A stretch of DNA of 64,000 bases from Notolepis coatsorum. Taxonomy: Eukaryota > Chordata > Actinopteri > Aulopiformes > Paralepididae. A program made the translations under genes and the position numbers. This document shows positions 1-11,615 of the stretch, in pieces. Location: the NCBI GenBank assembly GCA_963971535.1, contig OZ020601.1, positions 16,276,140 through 16,340,139 of the forward strand, in the 5' to 3' direction. The notes beneath the pieces were generated by a model, which searched no databases, had not been told where the DNA came from, and saw only the letters and a list, made by a program, of their open reading frames with translations. The stretch's first letter is position 1. Every line of letters starts with the position of its first letter.

Positions 1-434
1 CTGGTCTTCTACAGAGACACAACCAGAGCATCCTGACTGGTCTTCTACAGAGACACAACCAGAGCATCCTGACTGGTCTTCTACAGAGACACAACCAGAG
101 TCTCCTGACTGGTCTTCTACAGAGACACAACCAGAGCATCCTGACTGGTCTTCTAATGAGACAACCAGAGCCTCCTGACTGGTCTTCTACAGAGACACAA
201 CCAGAGTCTCCTGACTGGTCTTCTACAGAGACACAACCAGAGCCTTCTGACTGGTCTTCTAATGAGACACAACCAGAGCATCCTGACTGGTCTTCTACAG
301 AGACACAACCAGAGCCTTCTGACTGGTCTTCTACAGAGACACAACCAGAGCCTCCTGGCTGGTCTTCTACAGAGACACAACCAGAGCCTTCTGACTGGTC
401 TTCTACAGAGACACAACCAGAGCCACCTGACTGG
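1..434. repeat. 36-bp minisatellite derived from LINE coding DNA
   Basis: About twelve head-to-tail copies of a 36-bp unit, with single-base variants such as agcatcc, agtctcc and agccttc. The array runs off the left edge. At its right end it passes without a break into LINE reverse-transcriptase C-terminal sequence. The unit aligns with the LINE codons for FYR...SILTG that should lie directly upstream of that sequence, so it looks like an expansion of part of the LINE. Open frames here are repeat translations and are not genes. Confidence 0.9.
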
Positions 435-770
435 ATGCATCACCGCCTGCTATGGGAACTGCTCTGCCCTCGACCACAAAGCGCTACAGAGGGCCGAGGG
501 AACAGTCCAGAAACATCGGTGGCTGTGAGCTTCCATCCAGGTGTGTCGGCAAAGCCAGCAGAATCATCAAAGACCCCGACCAAACCCAAAACGCAGACCG
601 TTTCAGCCGATGCCGTCTGGTAAACGTTTACCAGAGTCTCAGGACTCGACAAGACTCTGGGACAGCTTTCCCCTCGGCAGTAAGGCAAATAACCTAGCGG
701 CCTCCTGCCTGCTGCCTGTCTGTCTGCCCCCTCACTGCACTGAGTCACACCGCCACATGGACTCTAGCTA
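434..770 (+). pseudogene. LINE reverse-transcriptase C-terminus (family A), degenerate
   Basis: Frameshifted translations recall the end of a fish LINE ORF2: ITACYGNCSALDHKALQR, then RIIKDP, then PSGKRL. The order CITAWYGNC / KALQR / PSGRRYR is typical of L2/Rex-like fish LINEs, recalled from family knowledge. No frame is open throughout, so it is a dead 5'-truncated copy. Confidence 0.75.
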
Positions 771-1624
771 GTCTGGGACAGGGGTTCCCAAAGTTTTCAG
801 GCCGCGACCCCCGAAATAACGGTGTCAGAGAGCCGCGACACCCACTATTATAGGAGGTAAAAAAATATATACTTTTTTTTTTTATATATATATAAATGGA
901 AATGTATGGTTGAAACATGAAAACGTTCAAACGCACACACACTAATAAGCATTGGAGGCTTTTAACCAGGGCCGGACTGGGGAAATCATTCAGGCCAGGA
1001 AATATAGTGCGAAATATAGCCCCAGTCAGGCCACTTTTTAAGCGGGGGGTCTGGGGGTCCCCCACCAGGAAATGTGTTGTTACAGACTTAATTTCCTGCA
1101 TTCTGGTGCAGGAATTGTTTTATTTGTACCCTTTAAATGCCAGTGTTTGTGATGGCATCACAAATTATTGTTAAAAAACATGCTAGCATATGTATGATTA
1201 GCAACAACACTGATTTTGATGGATTTTCAGTTTTTTGTAATGTCAGATTGAAAAAAATACTCACTCTTACCATAAGGGACTAAATTATCCTCTTCAAAAA
1301 CGCCATACAAATATTACTATATGTTGAAATAATTGACCACTTTTTCTTTCATAAATCTTTTATTCAACTTCAGCCCTGATCATAACACCACATATATTAT
1401 ATTAATTTTATAATTCTAACCCTTTAAATGCCTGTGTGTGATGGCATATAGTAGATTTTTCTTGGGGGGGATCAGGGTACAAAATAGTTACACGGCCAGC
1501 GCCACTGGCTTGTAGATTTATTCTTTGGCGATTAGAATTTAAGGTCTGCCCGCCACCTGGCGGCTAACAAAATACACTGCATCTACCGCTTCTCCTCCGC
1601 TCCAATAGACTCCCTCCAGGCCGC

Positions 1625-1990
1625 TCACAGTGGTTTAACACTGATGTAATATACACATGTAGTACAATGCCAAAGCAACAGATGGCGATGTACAAACATG
1701 AAGGCCATTTTCAACCAATGAGAAGGGTGAACCTGTGATATCCTGTTCAGGCTTTGTCACTCACATCCTGTTTTGACGCCATTGTTGTTGTCGTTAGCTT
1801 ACATGCTAATGTTAATGGCAGCGACCATAGCATTGTGGCTAGGCTAGCTATCATCGCTTAATAGAGCTAGTGAATGGATAAACAACGTTATTTAACATTG
1901 CAGAATGGGTACAATTACAATGCGGCTCAATACAAACAATTGTTAAGGGGCCCAGGGGGTGTAGACTGTTGTAGTTTGAGCTAATTTACA
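1625..1990. repeat. Interspersed repeat, paralogue at 12008-12540
   Basis: Shares phrases with 12008-12540: atgtagtacaatgccaaagc, ggccattttcaaccaat, tagctacatgctaatg. In both copies a reverse-oriented LINE C tail (gcagaatgggtacaat) is followed by cagactgttgtagttt, so the two copies share a composite ancestor. Confidence 0.6.
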
Positions 1991-2284
1991 CCATGCTCCA
2001 AAAAAAAAGAAAAATCTGCCGAGCGATGTGACGCGGGGAGCGCTCGATTCAAGGTGAGCGGTGAGCGAGCGGAGAGCGACTTGGGGGCGGGGTCAACATG
2101 AGCGATTAGCGGAGCAATTCGTTTCCTTATATCGCTTCCTCCAGGGTTCCAACTTGTGTTGACAAAATGCAACCCTGTTCAGCTACGGGGAATCAGCGCT
2201 CTCTCTCTAGACTAGAAAGGTGCACTCAGTAGAGCACAGATGTCCGCCAGGGCGGCAGCCACACATAATAATAATAATAATAAT

Positions 2285-2500
2285 AGGGGAGCTCCCGTAG
2301 CTCACCGCATATCTCGGCGCTATTTCTGCGTCGGGGAAAACCGTGCTAGTCACGGATCTGGGGGACACGAGTTCGATTCCCGGACCCGCCGTCATTTCTC
2401 AGAATGTCTTCCCCTGCTCTACATCCCATTTTCAACCTGTTTCTGTCGGTCATGCTTGACCAGAAAAGCGATAAACGCTAAAAAATTAAGTTTAAAAAAA
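2285..2500 (+). mobile_element. tRNA-derived SINE-like element
   Basis: A Pol III B-box-like block (gagttcgattcccgg) lies near 2368, with an A-box-like tagctcaccgca upstream near 2298. It ends in A-rich DNA and (AAT)n. It cannot fold as an intact tRNA, so a SINE fits better than a tRNA gene. Confidence 0.5.
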
Positions 2501-3351
2501 TAAAAAATAATAATAATAATAGATTGGATTTGTAATGCACTTTTTGTTCACTGGGATCCCAAAGTGCTACACTACATGGTTAAAACAGTTAAAAAAATAG
2601 AAATAAAATGTGTGTCCCGACCCCACTTCTATGTTTCAATAAATTATTTGCATTTAAAACTATCAACACCGACTCCTGATTCCTTCAGTCCACTCAAAAT
2701 TATGCTAATATTCCTTATGTCGTTTATGATATTAATTGAAAATAGCATATGAGAGTATTATATGTAATAATAACACATGGCGATATACTAAAAAGCTATT
2801 TATAATTTTTGGCTAGTAAAAAATCTGCCCGGCTGGTACATTTAAAAATCTACCAGCCAAATGTCTGGTAAGTCAAAAAGTTAAGTTTGTTCCCTGGGGG
2901 GGATTATTACAGGCTAGCATGTGTCAATGATTAGCAACAACACTGATTTTGATGGATTTTTTGTTTTTTGTAAGGGTCCCGCCTCCACCAATCACATGCG
3001 GCTCCCTTTGTGCATGTGTGTGAGCAAGAGAGAGAGAGATAGTTCTCCAACTTGTGTGAGTTGCAGTGATCTCCTGGTTGTTCCCCACCTAGGTGATCTA
3101 ACTATTGCGCCGCTGCAACTAGAAACACTGGCCTGGCCTGCTTAGTTTAGTGGCCTGACTGTATATAAAAAAAAATTTAAATATTTTTTTTAAATGATCT
3201 GACGACCCCCCACGGCGGCTTGCGACCCCTCTATAAATATAATAATATCAAATATTATATGACCCAGAACTGAAAGCTTGTCTGTGTGAAATGGACTTAC
3301 TTCCTGCCTGCCGTCTGAGCCGAGACCTTCTTCCCAGCCGACGGTCCCTGT

Positions 3352-4872
3352 GGAGAGAGAGACGTATAACAGTCTGCAGTGACAAGAGAGAGACGTATAA
3401 CAGTCTGCAGTGACACAGAGAGAGAGAGACGTATAACAGTCTGCAGTGACACAGAGAGAGAGAGACGTATAACAGTCTGCAGTGACACAGAGAGAGAGAG
3501 ACGTATAACAGTCTGCAGTGACACAGAGAGAGAGAGACGTATAACAGTCTGCAGTGACACACAGAGAGAGAGACGTATAACAGTCTGCAGTGACACAGAG
3601 AGAGAGAGAGAGACGTATAACAGTCTGCAGTGACACAGAGAGAGAGAGACGTATAACAGTCTGCAGTGACACAGAGAGAGAGAGACGTATAACAGTCTGC
3701 AGTGACACAGAGAGAGAGACGTATAACAGTCTGCAGTGACACAGAGAGAGAGAGAGAGACGTATAACAGTCTGCAGTGACACAGAGAGAGAGACGTATAA
3801 CAGTCTGCAGTGACACAGAGAGAGAGAGACGTATAACAGTCTGCAGTGACACAGAGAGAGAGACGTATAACAGTCTGCAGTGACACAGAGAGAGAGAGAC
3901 GTATAACAGTCTGCAGTGACACAGAGAGAGAGAGACGTATAACAGTCTGCAGTGACAAGAGAGAGAGAGAGACGTATAACAGTCTGCAGTGACAAGAGAG
4001 AGAGAGAGACGTATAACAGTCTGCAGTGACACAGAGAGAGAGAGAGACGTATAACAGTCTGCAGTGACACAGAGAGAGAGACGTATAACAGTCTGCAGTG
4101 ACAGAGAGAGAGAGACGTATAACAGTCTGCAGTGACAAGAGAGAGACGTATAACAGTCTGCAGTGACAAGAGAGAGAGACGTATAACAGTCTGCAGTGAC
4201 ACAGAGAGAGAGAGACGTATAACAGTCTGCAGTGACACAGAGAGAGAGAGACGTATAACAGTCTGCAGTGACACAGAGAGAGAGACGTATAACAGTCTGC
4301 AGTGACACAGAGAGAGAGACGTATAACAGTCTGCAGTGACACAGAGAGAGAGACGTATAACAGTCTGCAGTGACACAGAGAGAGACGTATAACAGTCTGC
4401 AGTGACACAGAGAGAGAGACGTATAACAGTCTGCAGTGACACAGAGAGAGAGAGAGATATAACAGTCTGCAGTGACACAGAGAGAGAGAGACGTATAACA
4501 GTCTGCAGTGACACAGAGAGAGAGAGAGAGACGTATAACAGTCTGCAGTGACACAGAGAGAGAGAGACGTATAACAGTCTGCAGTGACACAGAGAGAGAG
4601 AGAGAGACGTATAACAGTCTGCAGTGACAAGAGAGAGACGTATAACAGTCTGCAGTGACACAGAGAGAGAGAGAGACGTATAACAGTCTGCAGTGACACA
4701 GAGAGAGAGAGAGACGTATAACAGTCTGCAGTGACACAGAGAGAGAGAGACGTATAACAGTCTGCAGTGACACAGAGAGAGAGAGAGACGTATAACAGTC
4801 TGCAGTGACACAGAGAGAGAGAGAGAGACGTATAACAGTCTGCAGTGACACAGAGAGAGAGAGACGTATAAC
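3352..4872. repeat. Compound GA-rich minisatellite, about 36-bp units
   Basis: About 40 copies of gacgtataacagtctgcagt plus gacaca and a GA run of variable length, giving units of roughly 32-40 bp. A minisatellite core is joined to a microsatellite that changes length from unit to unit. None of the three minus-strand frames contains a stop, which produces three overlapping frames of about 480-580 codons rich in Ser, Leu and Cys. These have no protein-like features. Confidence 0.95.
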
Positions 4873-4954
4873 TGTTGCTGCCAGCTGAGCAGCCAGCGTG
4901 TCACCTCTCCCGGCTCCGTGCCAAATGAAGATTTATTTTTGCTCATCCCGTGAA

Positions 4955-5032
4955 CCGAACAATACACACACCCCGAACCGGGGAGGTCGTGCCGAACGGT
5001 GTACGGTTCGAATACGTACCGTTCCACCCCTA
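4955..5032. mobile_element. Solo end of a hAT-like element
   Basis: Ends in gtaccgttccacccctaa, matching in reverse the end of the complete element at 46982-47381 (taggggtgtaacggtac). No partner end is visible nearby. Confidence 0.5.
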
Positions 5033-5035
5033 ATC

Positions 5036-5165
5036 TCTACTATGTCATGATGAAGATACTAGACCATCTCTACTATGTCATGATGAAGATTAGTCCATCT
5101 ATAACTACATCATGATGAAGATACTAGACCATCTCTACTATGTCATAATGAAGATACTAGACCAG
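5036..5165. repeat. Short tandem repeat, about 33 bp x 4
   Basis: Four imperfect copies of a unit containing actatgtcatgatgaagata. The array stops where a hAT-like end (CAGGGGTGGCCAACCAG, 5163) begins. Confidence 0.85.
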
Positions 5166-5960
5166 GGGTGGCCAACCAGTCAGAGACTAAGAGCCACAAA
5201 AATTACTGTGGTACCACAAAGCCACACCATATACCAGTGTTTCTCAACCTTTTTTTCAGTCACGGCACCCTTCATGTGTTTATAGGTCTCACCCTCTGGC
5301 CTCTGAAGTTGCTAATGTCTTTTTTATTTGGGCCTCACAGGGTTAAAAGTACCATGTGAGACCCACGGTTGCAAAATTACAAAATCACTTTTAGCCATTA
5401 AAAAAAAAAAAAAAAGTCTGTAAATGTTTATTTAAAGAATGTTAAGCACATGTATAGTCAATTGGTCCTGTTGTTCAGCCTCACAATGCTATTTGATAGT
5501 AAATGTGTTTATATGTCCCACCCTCTGGCCTTTGAAGTTGCTAAGGCCTAACAAAATTAATAGTTGGTTTCAGGTTGGTTGTCAGTTTGGCCATGGGTAG
5601 GTAGGGAATTTATTTTATTTTATTTTTTTATTTTATTCTTTCCCATGGCGACTATGGATAGGGAATTTCTTTATTTAATTAAAATGTTCACAACAACATG
5701 GATGCATGTACTCTGCCAGCATGTTTAATATCCATAATACTAAATGTTTGACTAAGATTTCTATGAAACTTTATTCTTAAAAAAAAAAAAAAAAAAAAAA
5801 AAATCTGATTTTTTTTTTCTTTTTATAATTTTTTTTTAAAACTCATAAAATATATTGGGTCGCACGTAAATCGGCAGGGTCGGTCGGCAACCTGAAACCA
5901 ACTATTATTTTTGTTAGGCCTAATGTCTTTAATTTGGGCCTCACAGGGTTAACCTCTTAA
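5163..5960. mobile_element. Cluster of hAT-like ends with a duplicated segment
   Basis: Two hAT-type 5' ends lie close together, CAGGGGTGGCCAACCAG at 5163 and CAGTGTTTCTCAACC at 5232. A segment at 5275-5350 (caccctctggcctctgaagt...gggcctcacagggtt) recurs at 5518-5950, where it is split by the small element at 5545-5920. Right-hand termini were not resolved. Confidence 0.5.
5545..5920. mobile_element. PIF/Harbinger-like MITE, 376 bp, TAA target duplication
   Basis: About 33-bp terminal inverted repeats starting GGCCTAACAAAA, with one mismatch, flanked by TAA on both sides (5542-5544 and 5921-5923). The uninterrupted paralogue at about 5302-5346 reads gaagttgctaatgtcttt, which is the expected empty site. 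A 3-bp TWA duplication is the hallmark of PIF/Harbinger; the superfamily call rests on that and on the terminus. It has no coding capacity. Confidence 0.8.
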
Positions 5961-6517
5961 GCCCGAGATATACAGTAAAAGTGTATATTTTCAGCATTAG
6001 GTTTGTTTACCAATGATTTTAACTGTTATTAGTGAAATCTCAGGGCATTGAGTCGGAAACCGGCGCATATTGACAGGAGGAAGTGGAGCAGCCAAAAGTG
6101 AGTGGTCTTTTAAAGGAAGAGACTCAGGGCTTTCGAATTTCGAAAAACTACCCTACCCAGCTCACGCCAGCCCGTCAATCATCTGACTTCTGGATTTACT
6201 TTTTTATTTCTCTTCTTTTTTGGGATTATCTCCCACAAACCTGAACGTTATTGCCATAAAACAGAACACAGTTAGTTTCTCTACCTTTCTGTGAACGTCT
6301 AGCAGGGACAGGGGAGAAAGTGCTTGTGTTACTACAACATTCTATTATTTAATATAGTGTGTTTTTCTGACAGCATGATAGCAGGGACAGAGGAGAAAGT
6401 GCTTGCTTCATTCATTTTTATTCAGAAAAAGCAACTCAAAATCGACATGCCGTCCTGCATTTGGATCATACAGATGTGATCAGATTAGGAACAGCAAGTT
6501 AGACATTACAGCAAGTT
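5961..6517. other. No recognised feature
   Basis: Single-copy-looking DNA. The phrase agcagggacaggggagaaagtgctt near 6302 recurs almost unchanged near 6382. No exon, RNA gene or element was found. Confidence 0.5.
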
Positions 6518-6735
6518 TATATGTAACGGAGCTGATCGTCACCTTTTTGCGTTGTGTTTAACTTCGATGCCCCGAGGGAGTTTAGAACCCGGGTCTGCCG
6601 CGACACGGGCGACAGCACAGACCGGTATACCAAGTGGTGAATTCACACTTAGTATCGTGTCTAGTGTCTTTTTAAGTTTAACTCGCAGTACCGCTACTCG
6701 CCAGTCACTTCACAACGCTTGAAGTGCATCGTGAC

Positions 6736-8091
6736 CAGTGTTGTGCTAGTTACTGAAAAATAGTAACTCAGTTACTTTACTAGTTACTTCATTTCAAAGT
6801 AACTTCGTTACTGTACTAGTTACTTACACCCAAAAGTAATGAGTTACTGTGAAAAGTAACTATTTAGTTATTTAAAAAAAAAATAAAAAATTGCTCAAGT
6901 CCCATGCCCCATATACTCAAAATCGGTTGATCAACTTGACAGTTTCCATTCACATCACCGAACTCTGCTAAGCAATGTGGTCTAGAGCGTTTCATTATAT
7001 ATTCCCTCCCCGCTGTATGTATATTTCTCTCCCACCCACCCACCCCCTCCTAATGTACAGTCCCCTCCCCATCATATGTATATACTCTGTCAGGATCTAG
7101 GGGTAACAGTACTGTATATTTGAATACCGCTTATGTCACAAATGTATCAGTACTAAATACCTATATGTCCCTATGCCATAAATGTCAAGTATGTTGTGTA
7201 TGTCATAAATGTCTATATGAATTGAAAATGGGGGACCCTGATGGAAACAAGACAAACGTCTTTCTCAGGTCTGCATCCCCTTAACAATTGTATGTATTGA
7301 GCCGTACTGTATTGTACCCATTCTGCAATCTGTTAAATAAAGTTTTCATTCATTCATTCATTCATCCATTCATTAATTCATTCATAACCATCTTGCAGCG
7401 TTGTTTAAGATATCAATCAAAGCATTGCAACGTTAGAATAGTTAGGATATCAATTGTGCATGAAAGGACTATATTTATATTGTTTGATTAGTATTATGAG
7501 ATTCCCTGGCAGATTTCGTACAGTCAAAATCCGTTGATCTTGAGTTTCAGTGAACACATTGCACTCACCGTCAACAGTCTGCGGTGGTCGAGATGTAACG
7601 TTAGTCCAGTTGACTCCAGCAGCCCTTCAAACATGTTCTTTATCTCGTTTCCATGTTGTATATTAATTATCTCTCCAAGTAGTTGCTAAATGGTTTGTTA
7701 GTTCGTTATTATTACTGCGTTCTTATTATGTAGATTCATAGCGAGCGTCCTCTTGTTGTTTACTGTAGAGAGCGTCTATTTCTTTCAGAACGTCAGTGGC
7801 CAATCAGAAGTGCGAAAACCAGAATGAGGCTACGGAAAGAAATAATAATAATAATAATACTTCGTTTTATATAGCGCCTTTCAGTCTACAGTAAACAAAA
7901 CAAACGCAGGCGAAATAAGGACGCTCGCTATGAATCTACATAAAAAGAACGCAGTAACGAACTAACAAACCATTCAGTAACGTAAGTAGCGTTACTGAAT
8001 TTCAAAAGTAATGCGTTAGAGTACTAGTTGCGGCAAAAAGTAACTTCGTTTCTGTAACGCGTTACTTTGTAACGCGTTAGTCCCAACACTG
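6736..8091. mobile_element. hAT-like non-autonomous element, TSD atcgtgac
   Basis: Starts CAGTGTTG and ends CAACACTG, flanked by the 8-bp duplication atcgtgac (6728-6735 and 8092-8099). Subterminal DNA is full of gttact/agtaac steps. A LINE C 3' end is nested inside (7018-7385). It has no transposase. Confidence 0.85.
7018..7385 (+). mobile_element. LINE C 3' untranslated tail
   Basis: Carries the tail shared by nine loci here: ctaggggtaacagtactgta ... aatgggggaccctgatg ... tctgcatccccttaacaatt ... acccattctgcaatctgtta, ending in (ATTC)n. It is strongly 5'-truncated and nested in a hAT element, itself nested in another DNA element. Confidence 0.85.
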
Positions 8092-8137
8092 ATCGTGACT
8101 GACAGTGCCTCGCACTACCATCCATCTGTTACATATA

Positions 8138-10370
8138 TACGTTAGGATTATTAGGATACACATTTATTTGTCTTTCCCAGTACTCCAGGGGATTCTCCAA
8201 CGCAAAGAAACTCGTAATGAATTCCTATGTGAAGGGATAGGAAATGTCCATTGTGTTAAATTGTGCACCAACCCCGAAGCCATTTCCTGAATCAGTGGCT
8301 GCGGAGCGAGGCTTCGGACGTCATCACATACGTCACCGATACACGCTCCACTTAAATATGCCTGGATTACTCGACACAAGCATCGATGCCTCGCTTCAAA
8401 CGTCACATCACTAGTCCTAACTGTTAAGTGGTCTGCACACGGCGGGCGACCGACGTCGCCTGGCGATGCGATTGTCTGTCGCTCAACGACAATCGCCTGG
8501 CCCCCCACACCAGAGCCGACCGACCGTTCACAGGTATAATAATAATGTGTCGCTCTGTTTAGCTGGGGGTGTGGTTATTACTTGTTTCCCCCCGGAGGGA
8601 GATATAGGAGGACAGACCGGATGTTAGGTTATCGTGAAGCAGGTAGCTGTGGTAGCTGTGTTGTGCTCTACGAGGGAATATTAACCTGTAAAACCCACAT
8701 TGAGCTGGAATTAAACCACCATATATACGAATACAACCTCTCCTCATTCTTCCTGACATTACTGCATGCCTGATCGCTACAATACGTTCACTACCACCGA
8801 TTGGACAAGTAATGTTATGCAGCTGAGAGAGAACGTTTTTTTCACGGAAGACTCTGTTCTGTTCTCAACCATGATTTTCTTTGGACAATAAACCGTATAA
8901 ACTACATCAGCCGCAGCCTGGACATTAAACTCTGTCAACATCCACAACTTATTTTGTTACCAGAGTATAAAAACACTAGTAGGTGCATCGTAGCGCATTG
9001 TTAATTTATTAGTTAATGACAAGCGGCCACTATAGCTTCTACAACTAACGTTATTTATTTAAATTGTTCCTGTTAATAATAATTAATAGGGATGCCCCGA
9101 TCACGTTTTTTGCCACCGATACCGATCACCGATCGTCGTGAGCCATATCGGCCGATACCGATCCGATACCGATCGTTTTTTATTAAAAGAAAATTAAAAA
9201 TTATTTTATATAATTTTTTTATTTTTTTTATAAAATATATATATTATATAATTATACTTGTACTTGTATTATCTGCGAGACATCGCCACCACGCAACAAG
9301 CTCCACTGTCTGTGTACTCGAGTATCCTCCAGCTACGGCCAGGATTCTACGGAGCTGCAGCTGGTCCCTATACTCGAGTAGCCTCGAGCTACGGCCAGGA
9401 TTCTCCTGCGCTGCAGCTGGACCCTATTGGTAACATTACTGTGCTTTGGTCATATCACATTCAACATGCCCTCAGCTCGAATACGCGTCGAATCAGTGTT
9501 ATAACACATTGATATCAGGAGCTATCTGTAGCTACTGCTAGCCGGATATATAACGTTAATATTTAGTATATTTTAGTTCAATGGGACATTTCGTTTTGAA
9601 CAGTGAACTAACTTGCGCTAACGTGAGCTAACAGGTATCATACACGTCTCTACTAGACTATTGCTGGAGCATTTGTTGATATCAGGAGCTATCAGTAGCT
9701 AGCCGGCTAGATACCGTTCGGTTAGACAATGCCTCATCATGTATTAAACTAAAAGTGAATAGTTGACTGGGTCATTTTGTAACGGTAGCTAACGTTAGCT
9801 CAGGGAGACGCCGTCCTCCCGTCCCACTAGACTAGACCCGTGTTTACATGCGTGCAGGAGGGGCTGGAGGGATGAGCAGACGCCGCACCACCCGGTGTCT
9901 GAGACAGAACTCAGCGAGTGAGATCGGTTTTGACGATCGGCGAAAATAAAGCATTATCACCGATCACCGATCGCATATTTATACTGATTATCGGCCGATA
10001 ACGATCGGTGGCCGATCGATCGGGGCATCCCTAATAATTAACATAAGTAGCATGGTAATAATACGTAGGTTATTGATCAATGAATGTATTGATACATTAA
10101 TGGTGTACAAATGATACACCAGTAGAAGTCATGTTATTTCCTCATTGTCCTTTCTGTGTCGCCTCAAAAAATAGGATCAAGGCGATTTTTAGCCAGGCGA
10201 CAGAAGTTGCTGCGCGATCGTAGCTTCAAAATCTCTTGCTGTGTGGGTTCTCTCATTCATAACAAAGGAGGCGATACAATTCTGTCGGTCGGCTCACAAA
10301 AAAAGTCGGTCGCTTGGCTAAAATCACCCTCCGTGTGCGGAGCGGGAGCCCTTTACACCGGTTCTTGACG
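8138..10370. other. Possible degenerate DNA element around a hAT insertion
   Basis: Near 8420 (ctgcacacggcgggcgac) and 10335 (ccctccgtgtgcggagc) are GC-rich, partly inverted blocks that could be the ends of an old element. The nested element at 9087-10033 is much clearer. No exon was recognised at 8138-9086 or 10042-10370. Confidence 0.3.
9087..10033. mobile_element. hAT-like element, 947 bp, TSD ataattaa
   Basis: Inverted termini TAGGGATGCCCCGATC are flanked by ataattaa (9079-9086 and 10034-10041). The subterminal regions are rich in ccgatac/gatcgg motifs. The interior holds a duplicated block (ctacggccaggattct at two places near 9330 and 9395). No transposase frame. Confidence 0.9.
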
Positions 10371-10633
10371 GTTAATGTTGTTATTAGCGGTTTAAGAGTA
10401 CATTTGTAAGTATATTAGCTATAATGTCATTGTAAACTGTCTTTGAGTTGCAGTTCATGCAGGACAAATTGTAAGAAAAAAAACTGCCAAAAAGGTGTAG
10501 TGAGAGCATCCATTTTTCAAACCCATGTCTTCCAATTCTAACTTCCCACCTCTGACCATAAACGAATGCAGCATGTCTGTCCAGACTTGACAAGACACGT
10601 GCGTAATCATAGCATGAAAGAAGACACACCCAC

Positions 10634-10736
10634 CTTTTCATTGATGGAAAGACAGTCATCGTCCAATAAAAACTCTTCTAGAAGAGCGTCGATATCTTCT
10701 GTATCACTTCCTCTGTGCTGTTCAGATCTGGTGGCA
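10634..10736 (-). CDS. cfap418: cfap418 exon 2
   Basis: On the minus strand an acceptor (ctcatttag) is followed by 103 bp open in the frame expected after exon 1 (phase 2 in, phase 0 out), then a good donor (AAG|gtgggt). The product contains EDIDALLEEFLLDDD, similar in placing and acidity to the segment after exon 1 in CFAP418 (human DDLDSLINEILEE, from memory). The link to exon 1 rests on phase match, strand and this acidic motif. Exon 1 is 6.1 kb away at 16978. Later exons, with the conserved Cys-rich C-terminal half, were not found and presumably lie off the left edge. Confidence 0.75.
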
Positions 10737-10756
10737 CTAAATGAGGACAGAATTAA

Positions 10757-11610
10757 TTGATTGATTGAAAACTTTAATTAACAGATTGCAGAATGGGTAC
10801 AATTAGGGCTGGGCGATATAACAATAACGATAAATATCGCGATATATTTTAATAATCGATATCGAATATCGAAATAAAAAAGAAATCGAAAAATCGTTTT
10901 TTTTTTTTTTTTTTACCTGCAACAGGGCAGTTTTAAAACCAGAGACAGTGGACAGACTTGTCTTTCTTGCCTGCAACTTAAAGTAATGGCTTTGCTTGTC
11001 CAAATGACAATACTGACCAAATTCAGATTTCTTTTTCTCTTGTCCATTTATTTTGTTTGCTTTCTAATTTAAAATACATTTTGAAACCGTCTGTACACAG
11101 TAGGCTATGTGTGCTAGCAGAACTAGACTCCAGTCACGACGAGTCACAGTGCACATGCACATGCACATGACTTTTTTGGTTTGTCCACCAAAAAAGCGCC
11201 AAAAGATCGAAAATAAACTAGAAGGGCCAGAACTGTTCAACTCCTCTGGAGCCACAGCCAGCAGAGAAGCCGGTTTACTTTAGCTTTTAAACCAGCTGCA
11301 GCCTGAGAACTGGAGTGTGAGGGGATGTAACACTAAAGATGGCGGCAATGACAAAGAATTGCTGCAAAATAATCTATTGTTAAAAAAAAAAAAAATTATA
11401 CTTATAACAATTCGATAATTATCGATATCGAGAAATAAAATAAAATTATCATATCGTTATCGCGATATGATTTTTTTCCATATCGCCCAGCCCTAGGTAC
11501 AATACAGTACAGCTCAATTAATACATACAATTGTTAAGGGGATGCAGACCAGAGAAAGACTTTTGTCTTGTTTACATCAGGGTCCCCCATTTTCAATTCA
11601 TATTGAATAT
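10757..11610 (-). mobile_element. LINE C 3' tail split by a hAT element
   Basis: Reverse-oriented tail: ttaacagattgcagaatggg at 10780, resuming after the insertion with acagtacagctcaatt and gttaaggggatgcagacc. Removing 10804-11495 plus one 8-bp repeat gives the continuous tail seen at other loci. Confidence 0.85.
10804..11495. mobile_element. hAT-like element, 692 bp, TSD ggtacaat
   Basis: Inverted termini TAGGGCTGGGCGATAT with duplication ggtacaat (10796-10803 and 11496-11503). The subterminal DNA is rich in atatcgcgat. Same family as 13907-14914. No transposase frame. Confidence 0.92.
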
Positions 11611-11615
11611 GAATA

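Larger units (their letters stand above)
779..3240. mobile_element. Degenerate DNA-transposon mosaic
   Basis: A hAT-like end (CAGGGGTTCCCAAAGTTTT) starts at 779 and a second such end (CAGGGCCGGACTGGG) at 967. A phrase around gattagcaacaacactgatt occurs at 1198 and again at 2931, so part is internally duplicated. The right flank (3195-3240) resembles the GCGACCCC-rich sequence after 800. I could not pair termini or find a target duplication, so limits are approximate. No host gene is seen. Confidence 0.45.
6518..8137. mobile_element. DNA element with TATATGTAAC termini, second copy at 45528-46980
   Basis: Begins tatatgtaacggagctg and ends in the inverted catctgttacatata. Between lies tttttgcgttgtgtttaac and the aactcgcagtaccgctactc block, both also present at 45528-46980 in the same order. 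It is split by the hAT element 6736-8091. The superfamily is not clear. Confidence 0.6.

Noticed and set aside
2285-2400. Possible tRNA gene
   Set aside because: It has a B box but no acceptor or anticodon stem pairing and ends in SINE-like A-rich DNA.
3190-5027. Three minus-strand frames of roughly 480-580 codons
   Set aside because: They are translations of one GA-rich minisatellite in all three frames. No domain, signal or codon bias is visible.
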